From Colias croceus (taxonomy: Eukaryota > Arthropoda > Insecta > Lepidoptera > Pieridae): 64,000 nt of DNA. The stretch is taken from assembly GCF_905220415.1 (NCBI RefSeq), contig NC_059556.1, forward strand, positions 9,560,501 through 9,624,500, in the 5' to 3' direction. A model generated the notes under the pieces. The model ran no database searches, was not told the origin of the DNA, and was given only the letters and a program-made list of their open reading frames with translations. The first letter of the stretch is position 1. Each line of letters opens with the position of its first letter. Below, piece after piece: positions 21,601 to 31,600 of this stretch. The position numbers and the translations under genes were made by a program.

Positions 21601-24195
21601 GTATATGGATGGGAATATTTGTAGCCAAAAGTTTTGTTTTACTTGAGTGTTGACTCTGTTGCCTGTTTGTTCAAGAGTATCCTTTTGTATTTAGACTTGA
21701 ATGATACATATGACATACTAAGCTTTAAGGGTGGTGGAAGGTCGTTCCAGATCTTTGAAGCAGAATACTTGAATCCACCCTTAAAACCTGACGTATGGTG
21801 TTTCGGTATGACTAAGGCATTGTTGCTTCTACCTCGTGTATTTTTCGTATGGTACTCTTGAGTCCATGTTAGTTTTTTATAGAGGTAGACAGGAATCCCA
21901 GTGTGCACCAGCCTATGTACCAGACCTGCTAAATGTAACTGTCTACGACCTGCCATCTTGAGGATTTTCTGGCTATTCAGGTAAGGTGTGACATGCGCAC
22001 GCTTTGGTATGGCGAAACAGAAACGAGCGCATGCGTTCTGAACTCGCTGAATTGCTCGCTCGGTTTTGGCGTACAGGCGGGGGCCATAAATGGTATCGCA
22101 GTAGTTAAGATGCGACAAAACTAATGATTCTGTCAGCATTACTCTGACGCTCTCTGATAGATCCTGCCTTAGACCATACAATACTTTCAGTCTGTAGAAG
22201 GCATTTCTGATTGTGATGCTTATGTGATCCTCATATTTAAGCTGCCCATCCAAGATCAAGCCGAGATTCCTAACCTTATCCACTCCAACTAATGGTGCAT
22301 TATTAATTTTTATATTAAAATTAAGGTTTTTTATTATTTGAATTTGATTTTTTGTCCCTAGGATTATGTATTTAGATTTGGACGCGTTAAGTACCAGGGC
22401 GTTTTGTTTAGACCATAACGACACTCGTTCCAAATCCTCGTTAATGTGGCGTTCAGTGTCTGTAGAATTCTTTGGATCTATAGGATAATATAGCTGTGTA
22501 TCGTCGGCATATAAGTGTACCTTACCATGTTTAATGTGTTTTATGAGATCGGCAGTATACAAGGTGAACAAAACCGGGCTGAGTATAGAGCCCTGAGGAC
22601 AACCACGCGGAGTCGGTTCTGTTCTCGAGTATTTCAACCTACCCTCATTTTCGGTAACGACAAACTGCTTCCTATCCGACAAATATGATTTGAACCAGCC
22701 ACAAGAATTTTCATTGACACCGTAATATTTTAATTTAGCTAACAAAAGTTCTTTATCGATGGAGTCAAATGCACGAGTGAAATCCAGTAGAATCATAATA
22801 TTACCCATTCCGTTGTCACTATCTGATATAATGTCATCCGTTACATGTGCCAAAGCTGTAGCTGTGCCATGCTTCGCTCGAAAACCAGACTGAACATTTG
22901 GTAAAATTTGTTCACACTCTATAAATTTGACTAATTGATTACATACAACTCGCTCAATTATTTTTGATAGTACAGGTAGTATACTGACAGCGCGTAAATC
23001 TTTCAGTTCCTTTACCACAGATTTTTTTGGCAAAGGTTTTATTTTAGCGATCTTCCAAGCATCCGGAAATGTTTGGGTAAATATAGAAGTGTTCACCATT
23101 AGCGTAATAATTGGAAGAGTTACCGATAGAGTCATCTGTATCATATCAACAGTGATTGTGTCATGACCAGCCGCGTTGGTTTGAATACCTGATATTATTT
23201 TTTTAACTTGCTCTATTGTACATGGTTTAATATCGAATTTATTGAGGCCAAAACTATTACGTTCATAAAATTTAATTAGATTTTTATCTATAGCTGGTTC
23301 TCCTGGTACTTTTAGAAAGAAATTATTGATTGCATTGGCGTCGTTTAGATATTGCGGTATATTATCTGTTCCCCTATTTTTACCAGTAATCGAGATTTGA
23401 TGAAGAAAATTCCACATTGCTTGTGGATTACGTTTATTATTATTTACATACTCAGTGAAGAAAGCCATTTTTTCTCGTCTCATTGCACTAATGACGGAAT
23501 TACGTAAATCTTGGTAATAGCGATAGTGTGCGGCATTTTTTGTCTTTCGCGCTCTTATTAGAGCTCTGTCTCGCAGTAACATCATTGACCTGACCGTATT
23601 TGTAACCCAAGGACGCGGCGATGAATTTATCTTAAGTTTCTTCAGTGGAGCATGTTTATCAAACAACCTAGTTAACAGTTGGTTAAATATGTTAGTCATA
23701 TCGTTCACATCTTTCGCATATTGTACCGAGTTCCAAGGTAGGGTCACTAAATCTTTATTAAAATCATCTAAATTTATTTTTTTTAACAATCTCGTATATT
23801 TATATTTCAGTGGCGGTTTTATTTTTTTTATTTTACATTTAAAGAAAATGAAAGCATGGTCACTGAGGTCCTGATTGTGTACTATGTTAATACTTTCACA
23901 GATGTCTGGGCTGTCGGTAATAATGAGGTCCAAGAGAGTTTGCGATGTTTTTGAAATCCGAGTTGGTTCCTTAACTAGTTGATATAAGTTTTGCTGTGTC
24001 AAAAAAGAGAGGAACTCATTCGCTGCTCCCTTATCTACTCTCGCTAAATCAACATTAAAGTCGGTCAGCAAAAAAATGTGAGTGCAGTATCCAAATGAGC
24101 TCACAGATTCACTAAGAGCATCTATAGCAGCTGCAACTCTCACGCTATCAGGTCTGTAAGCAGTACCAATTGCGATTCGCCCCAATTTTGGTAAT
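21601..24195 (-). mobile_element. 5'-truncated non-LTR retrotransposon with a long open ORF2
   Basis: The element runs right to left. Its coding region is open for 848 codons to the stop at 21639, followed by a 3' UTR of only about 40 bases that runs into a TA repeat. The 5' edge is near 24195, where an in-frame stop lies just upstream of the first endonuclease residues. The long open frame indicates a young insertion. Confidence 0.85.
21639..24185 (-). CDS. LINE ORF2: endonuclease C-terminal half plus reverse transcriptase (848 codons)
   Basis: The product copies LINE RNA into DNA at nicked targets. Residues 1-110 are the C-terminal part of an APE-type endonuclease: GTAYRPDS, LLTDFNVDLA with the catalytic D, LLDLIITDSP and DLSDHAFIF with the catalytic SDH. 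The RT follows: KIKPLPKKS, LRAVSILPVLSKIIERVVCN (fingers), ILLDFTRAFDSIDKELL (motif A), RGCPQGSILSPVLFTLY (motif B) and HLYADDTQLYY (motif C, catalytic ADD). The thumb ends KIWNDLPPPLKLS. The reading frame opens with TTG, not a real start. The ORF1 and N-terminal endonuclease half are missing, so the copy is 5'-truncated and dead. Clade: CR1/jockey-like, not settled. Confidence 0.88.
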   Translation of the reverse strand: MGRIAIGTAYRPDSVRVAAAIDALSESVSSFGYCTHIFLLTDFNVDLARVDKGAANEFLSFLTQQNLYQLVKEPTRISKTSQTLLDLIITDSPDICESINIVHNQDLSDHAFIFFKCKIKKIKPPLKYKYTRLLKKINLDDFNKDLVTLPWNSVQYAKDVNDMTNIFNQLLTRLFDKHAPLKKLKINSSPRPWVTNTVRSMMLLRDRALIRARKTKNAAHYRYYQDLRNSVISAMRREKMAFFTEYVNNNKRNPQAMWNFLHQISITGKNRGTDNIPQYLNDANAINNFFLKVPGEPAIDKNLIKFYERNSFGLNKFDIKPCTIEQVKKIISGIQTNAAGHDTITVDMIQMTLSVTLPIITLMVNTSIFTQTFPDAWKIAKIKPLPKKSVVKELKDLRAVSILPVLSKIIERVVCNQLVKFIECEQILPNVQSGFRAKHGTATALAHVTDDIISDSDNGMGNIMILLDFTRAFDSIDKELLLAKLKYYGVNENSCGWFKSYLSDRKQFVVTENEGRLKYSRTEPTPRGCPQGSILSPVLFTLYTADLIKHIKHGKVHLYADDTQLYYPIDPKNSTDTERHINEDLERVSLWSKQNALVLNASKSKYIILGTKNQIQIIKNLNFNIKINNAPLVGVDKVRNLGLILDGQLKYEDHISITIRNAFYRLKVLYGLRQDLSESVRVMLTESLVLSHLNYCDTIYGPRLYAKTERAIQRVQNACARFCFAIPKRAHVTPYLNSQKILKMAGRRQLHLAGLVHRLVHTGIPVYLYKKLTWTQEYHTKNTRGRSNNALVIPKHHTSGFKGGFKYSASKIWNDLPPPLKLSMSYVSFKSKYKRILLNKQATESTLK

Positions 24196-25110
24196 AAAAA
24201 AAATAGTTATGATCTATGCCATATTATTACTTGCTCTGTGGCCAACACGATAAGCAAGTTTTGCGCACTCGCATCATTTTACTGTCCTACAACTTATTTG
24301 TCGGTTTTTTTAAGTACGGGATACACCCACGAAGACTTTTTTATGATTTTCAGTCATTAGTATAATCCAAATAAAAACCAAACCAAAGTTATTAATCTGT
24401 ACAGCTGTTCTCGAGTTATAAGTGGTTTAACAGACACAATATTATTATGTTTTTAATTTCCATACAACAAAATTGAATCAACATTCCATAGAAAAATAAT
24501 TTCTAACAGGGGTTTAGGTAGGTCAAATGAAACACCTTCATTTACATGAAAATAATATGATGCATTTATTTCATTAAAAAGTTATTCAAATAGTTAGTTT
24601 TCTTTTCTTATTGGAATCAATGTTTTTGTTTTATACATAATATGCATTTAAAATCTATCGCCTTTAAAGTTTATTATAATACAATCATTGCATGCAGTAT
24701 GATACAAGTTTCAAGTACAGTGTGTACAACAAAAAAGGTCGTGTTCCATTGTGACAATATTGAAATGTTTCATATTGGTTGAGATATCAATTTATCACAC
24801 GAATAAAACTGAAAGAGTTGAATAGATTCGATTGCTCTGGCGCGATCACAAATTATTGGTCATGCGTCCGCCCCGGTTTGGTGAAAGACGCGGGTTTTCT
24901 TTTCTTTAAAAATTTAAGTTTTAAGCAGTTTTATTTTTGGAAACAAATTAAAACTTGTGAGGAATTTGATAGACAATACTGTTTTGTTAATAAAAAAGCT
25001 TAGATGAATTGTTTTTTCTTAGGTTAACTTAAAACTAAATTAACTTACGATTACAAGGCTATAAATAATCCATAAATACATTTAACACTAAGCGCAACTG
25101 AAATACATGT
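24196..25110. other. AT-rich non-coding stretch, nothing recognised
   Basis: Lies between the LINE and the repeat-rich 3' side of Actr10. A 74-codon frame at 24779-25003 has no coding features. Confidence 0.4.
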
Positions 25111-25199
25111 ACATTTTCAGTATGATGTGAATGAGTAGTATAAATGTGAATTTGCTAGTTCAAGTGTGTAAGTTGGAAGTTGACATGTGTAATAAGAAT

Positions 25200-25467
25200 G
25201 TAAATAAGTGAGTGTGTTTGAGTTAAGTGTGTGTGTGTGTGTGTTTTTCGTTTTTTGTGCAGGAGTGCATGTTGTATGTGTGTGTATTGGGTATGCACGT
25301 ACGTTCGGGAATGTGCGTTTATTAGTATTGCTCTGTGTATGTGTGTGTGCACGCGCACGTATTTCTGTGTGTGCGCGAGGCTGTGTGTGAGTGCGTGTGT
25401 GAGACTCACACTGTGAGTGCATGTGTGTGTGTTGCGTTTATTAGTATTGCTCTGTGTGTGTGCGTCC
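25200..25467 (-). repeat. (GT)n-rich tract in the Actr10 3' UTR with two copies of a poly(A)-bearing repeat
   Basis: On the + strand it is GT-rich, so the Actr10 mRNA would be CA-rich here. A 20-odd-base block starting GCGTTTATTAGTATTGCTCT occurs twice (about 25315 and 25435). Each copy carries AATAAA on the - strand; the proximal one (25442-25437) is 26 bases past the stop. Confidence 0.75.
25437..25442 (-). terminator. Probable Actr10 poly(A) signal
   Basis: AATAAA on the - strand, 26 bases after the stop codon; a second identical signal lies 120 bases further downstream in the repeated block. Confidence 0.6.
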
Positions 25468-25669
25468 CTAGGGCGGCAGTGACGCGGCGCGCGTGTTGGA
25501 GAGCAGGCAGGCCCAGTCGCGCAGGCGCGGCGCGCGCAGGAAGGCCTCGCGCTGCTCCGCGCGGGCCCCGCCGTCCGCCGCGCCCGCCAGCGCGCCGCCC
25601 GACCACGCGCTTATGTTCACCGCGCACGGGCTGCTGTGGAACTTGAACGTGCTGCTCTGCAGACGCTCC
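25468..25669 (-). CDS. Actr10: Actr10 exon 8 (terminal)
   Basis: Residues 310-376, KERLQSSTFKFHSSPCAVNI to SNTRAASLPP and TAG at 25470-25468. This is the least conserved part; the SAWSGGALAGA segment corresponds to the AWLGGAIFGAL region of vertebrates. Confidence 0.9.
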
Positions 25670-28600
25670 CTGATACCGACACGTTTAGGTCATGATTGAG
25701 AATACCAGGGACAGTTTTCAGGAGGTTGGAAAGTAACATGGTAAATTCAACGTAAGAGGCAACTATAGAGACACTGGTGCGATGTAGGATGTTCTCCCGA
25801 CTCACTTGTAGGGCGGCAGGGTGACGAGATGCCGCAGCTCGTCGCGCAGGCGCGGCACGAGGCCGGGCAGCGCGGCGCCGCCGCCGCACACGAGGATGTT
25901 CTCCGCCAGCGCGCGCCGCGTGTCGATCGGACACTGCACAGTCATACGCATTATTGTTATCCCTAAACTAAGCGGTCAGCCTGAAATTGGCAATGATGGT
26001 GTAGTATATAATCAGAATATACGAAATTTCCATCGCCAACTATACTCGTAACTGATGATTAGAATTACTATCCGGTGCTGTTTACTTTTCTCATTTAGAT
26101 CTTAGCCAATCATATTACCAAGTAAACTTGAACATGAATCATGAAAAGTACAACAATATTATAGACAACATCATAACTAATACTAATTCTGGACAGAAAA
26201 TTTCAAAATAAGTCCACTTTAAAGGATTATATAATCGATATGTCCGGTTTGATATTTGATAAATGCTTTATTTGCTTAGGTGACCTTTTATTATTTAAGT
26301 GATCTTTGCCATTGAAATGCCATTATTCCGGCTAGCTAAAGTTATAAATTCATAAATGGGTGAAGGTATACGCTTTTACAACAGAATTCCTCATTACATT
26401 ACAGCATTAAGGAATATATGGAAGATGAAAACCCATGAAGGGTCGTCACGTAAAAACCACAGGACAGCTGTTCTTTGGTATATTATGATAATGTAATGTA
26501 GTAACATGTTTTGTAAAATTAAATTGTAATACTGACACGATTTAAATAAGCAACTATGGAGTTTCATGCCGGTTCCTTTCCATAGATACTTTCCGAATGT
26601 AAAGGTTATAAATATGTTGTTCTGGTCGTGTGCGAAGTGTCGTGTTTGTAGTGTCGTGTCTGAAGTGTCATGTGTGCGTGTGCGGGCTCACCATCTGTAT
26701 GCACTGCAGCACGGAATCTTGCAGCGAGGCCAGCTCGTTGTCCCGCGCGAACAGCGGCTCGGCGGCCAGCGCCCGCGCGCGCCCCGACACGCGCAGCGCG
26801 CCCGCCGCGCGCACGTACTCCGCGCCGCGCACCGTGCGCAGTGTGGCTTCGTCGCTCAGCTCCAGGGACAGCTTGCGGGACGGCACGAAGCACGTGCGCA
26901 CTGGCGGGTCATCGAGTTTACTTTATCAAAATATTGGAAGCTGCATCCGCGTGTCAGTGCAGAACATTTTATTTTTCTTTATAAAAAAAAAATAAAAAAT
27001 ATGAATTACATCTATCCCAGTGAAGTGGTAACAATAATAGAAGTTTATTATTAAAAATAATTTGAAACACGCACGTGTGTGCACGTATAAAGATTATCAA
27101 ACATATTAAGACACATAAAACGCCAAGTAATATTTGACACTTTACCTTTAATATCCTCGAGCTCCTGCTCGGTGAGGTTGAGTTCCCTGCCGTTGTCCTC
27201 GTCGAGCAGTCGTGCCAGCTCGGCGTGCAGCGCGCGCGCGCCCAGCGGCTGCGCCTGCATCGCGTGCACCACCGGCACGCCGTGCACCACTGCACACACA
27301 ACACGCTGCACTTATACACACACACACATGCTTACACGCACACATAAATAATTACACACACACATAAATGTATCGAATACTAAACATAAATATTGTACTG
27401 TATACAAAAATAATGTATTACAATATGTTTTGTCAAAAGATATACAACCAATTTAAACGTCAACAGTATCATTGCTAGAGTTTGTTGCGACCATAATAGA
27501 GAAGTTGACATCAACTTTCTTAGTTTGTTTGCATATCAAAACGTTTACGCAAAAGTTATACTGATTTGAATAATGTTTTCTGATTAGAATTTAAACTACG
27601 ATTAGAAACTATAATTTGAAATAACTCGAAAATGCATGTTGTATTTCCTTGTAATTGGATCTACGTCTCGATCTGCATGCTAATTATATCACATACTCAA
27701 AGTATATTATCTATAAGATGTACATCTGTTGGCAAATCAAATAAATAAATAAATAATAAATATGATTTATTTAGGGCCGATTTTTCAATCCCGAGATAAA
27801 CAGTCTGATAACCACCCCTCGAATAGATTTATTCAATTGTTTATCTAACCCATAACGGCTCGCCTATTTTTCAATCGTGATTTATTTGATGAATAACTAT
27901 CTGACCAAATATTTCCATATTGGCAGCTCTACTCTCGGAGTGGCGAAACAAACATATTAAATTAGTCAGGTTAGAGCGGGATAGAGTCAACTCTTGCAAG
28001 TTGTCAACAACCGTCATTATGACTCACGTCAGGAGTGCATTTTAAGTTTATCTTGTGTTCTATGATTGTTGATTATTGTTTTGATTCGAGTAAAGAGTTT
28101 TGATTAAATTTGTGTTTAAATTTATATATTTTACGATGGAAACGACATAAAGGCAGCGTTCGGCAAATTTTCAATTGCATGGTCATAAATACTATACCAA
28201 AAAACATCAATTTCAATATGATTTTAGTTGATAATAATTATATAGAAAGAGGCTTAATTGTTAATAATTCTATGCTCTATGTTATTACATACGAAAATAT
28301 CCCAAATTTGACGCGTCAGTTGTCAAATCAAACGCCTATTCGTCGAATAGCGCGCCATCTGGCCGTTGGAGCGGCAAATAGATTTATTCCTCAAATAACG
28401 TAGTTATTCGATAGATAAGTCCTATTCGTCTATTGAAAAATTGAATATTTCGTTAACTGAAGAATCTATCTAGCTCTTTATCTGGGCATTGAAAAATCGG
28501 CCCTTATTGGAACGAAGTTCCTTATCCCGCGGTACGCTGGCTAGGCGAGAATAACGAAAAATCGTCACGACACTTTTGTTATAGTGCGTAGCAATATACT

Positions 28601-31600
28601 AAAAGTGTATAAGCATTCCTTCATTCATTTCATTTATCATTTAACGACTAAATATTGTTAATTTATTTATGCTACTAGCTTCCGCCCGCGACTCCGTCCG
28701 CGCGGAAAAATTAAGATTTATTTTTTTCTACGTATTTTTCCAGGATAAAAAGTATCCTATTTTATGCCCAGGATAATAAGGTATAATTATACCAAGTTTC
28801 ATCGAAATCGAACCGTTAGTTTTCACGTGAGGCCTGAACATACAGACAGACAGACAGACAGACAAAAATTTTTTTAATCACATATTTGGGTTTGGTATCG
28901 ATCCAGTAACACCCCCTGCTATTTATTTTTTCAATATTTCCAATGTACAGAATTGACCCTTCTACAGATTTATTATAATATGTATAGATTATACTTGTTT
29001 CAAGACGAAATAAGTATTAATCTTTTTTGCGTGCAAAAACATTTATTATTTTTTTATGAGAATCGGATATCTGATTAATTAACCATTTTTCTCTAAATAT
29101 ACACAACGCATTTTAACGGTCCTGTGTCATGCTATTGCGCGTAAAAGTTTTCTCTTTATTTATAATTAGAAATAATTAGTCAACTTGAATGCATTCGCGC
29201 GCGTATGCATTCAAGTTGACTAGTGAATAGTGTTTGTTTATATAGGAGTGGCAACGTCGCACGTAATTGCTGCTGTCATGCGTTATGGATGCGGTAATAA
29301 CCGGCAACGTCGCGTGAGAGCGGCTCTCTGAATAGTGAATATAGCTCACAATATACACACATCAACACAGTCTAGGGATATTTTGTATTTATCAAATATC
29401 TAAAAATCTATGAAGAATTGAGTGATATTGTAAATGGAAATATTATAGCTTATTTTATGAACTTTAATAAAAATAAAAACATTTCATTTTTTTTCATTAA
29501 TAATTTTAATTTTTGGTTTAGTGGAAACTCGATTATAAGGATTTTCATTTCTTGGTAGAAAACTTTACATTTTGAATAAAACTGGGATTTGAAAAAGAAT
29601 TTTCAAAAATTGAGTCATAAATAATAAGTGTTTAATAGGTAAACCAGAATCTGATGGCAATTAGGGAAATCAAAATTTTGAGTGTGCAACCCTGGGGAAA
29701 ATGGACTGAACGATCTTGATACTGCTTATTTTTTATTTTGTCCTCAATATCATTAATCACATTACATATGTGGACAATACTGTTCTTAATAATGAGATAT
29801 CGACTTAATATTATGTAGGTACATACTTACATGTATAATTTACAATTATACATATTATTACTTTTATACAGGTAATACATATTATTATTTACACATGCCT
29901 ATATTTGTATATTCATTACCAGTATGCCATGTGAAAATATCGATATAATGATAATGTAGATCAAAACTGCTTATAATAAAATAAAGTAAAAATAAAATAA
30001 AACTATGTTTATTTTCGTAAGTATTAACAGATACAGATTCAATACACACATTATAAAATTGACTTGGACAGCTTGGACTTGACGAATAGCCGTATTGTAA
30101 ACTCCTGTAATAAGTTTTCATAAAATTATATTCTAATCAACAAACAATATTATAATTACCTACATATAATATTTTTTTAATTTAAAGTATCAAAACGGGT
30201 AAGTCCAATTTAGCAATAAAATCTTCAAAATTGAAAATTGTGATGTATTTGACCCTTCTTTATAGAATGTTTTTCTATACACATTATAAACAACACCTCT
30301 TGCTTGTGATTGCAGAGGCTTTTTCGACATTTTCGAAGATTTTTTAGACAAAATCCTAAAAATTATTCATCTACTGCAAAAAAGACAAATAATTTGACAA
30401 CCAATTTGATAGTTGTCAAATAAGTTGCCACATGAAAATCTTTTATTTCTTAAATATAAATATGCCATCAGATTCTGGTAGACCTATATCAGGATTTATA
30501 TAAATTGACCATCGAAATCGTGTTGTGTTCATTATTGTGTTGTTAAATGTTCTTACTTAAAACTGAATACCAATGTCTTAGGGTCAACTCACACCAAAAG
30601 AGCGGCGAAGCGCAGCGCAGCGCGGCGAAGCGCGGAGTAGCGGAGGCCCGCGACTTCTCGAGCATTCCAGCGACTTCTCGAGCAGTCGCGGGAATCCGCG
30701 CGCCTTCCCGCGATGAATTCACGGGTCGCTCTTTGCGCAGTTCGAATGCTCGCGCGCACAGACGCGTGCGGGGAGCGGGCGCGAGGGGCGGGATATTGCC
30801 AGCGGCCGCTCGCGAATGCTCGAGCATTCTCTGGAATTCCCGCGACTTCTCGCGCAGTCGCACGGTCCGTCCGCTGGAATTCCACGGAATTCCAGCGGCG
30901 CCGCGGGCATCCGCGCGACTCGTTCGAGCTTCTCATGCGATAATGAGTATTATAGTAATGAAAATAAAGTTAAAATTCATATGACACGGAAACTGCGCTC
31001 CGCTTCGCCGCGCTTCGACGCTCTTTTGGTGTGAGTTGACCCTTATTGCGGTATGAAATCCTGTGTTCTTAAGTGTTCGTAAAATTGTTGATCAATAGTT
31101 AAATTTTGCCAATTTTTTTGTTAAGACCTTAAAATAAGCTAAAATTCTTCCATTTACAATATCACTAAATTCTTTATAGATTTTAAGATATCTGATAAAT
31201 ACAAAATATCCCTAGACTTTGTTGATGTGGTATTTCATAGACCCATAGTAAATCTTCTGTAGGTCCTCCTCAGGGTGAATGAGTGTGTACCTGCGGCTGT
31301 TGCTGCATGTGTATGTGTGTTCAGGCGCGAGATGTCTACCACGCGTGTGTGTGTGTGTGTGTGTATGTGCGCTCAGCCACGAGTTATCTACCGTGTGTGT
31401 GTGTGTGTGTGTGTGCGTGTGTCTCACCGGCGACGACCTCCGCGTCGACCGCGCCGAGGCTGACGACGAGCACGATGGGTGCGCCGAGCGTCGCCGCGCT
31501 CAGACGCGCGCTGTCCCACCATGTTACACCCGACACCTGTTTCGTAGATTAAATATATTAATAATTTGCAATATAAATATATTCACGTCAATTATCAAAT

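Noticed and set aside
28110..28403. 97-codon frame in Actr10 intron 4
   Set aside because: Entirely inside a Harbinger-like MITE, AT-rich, with no transposase motif.
30543..31034. Several 60-145-codon frames on both strands
   Set aside because: All lie in the GC-rich repetitive core of a MITE and have no starts, splice context or family signal.
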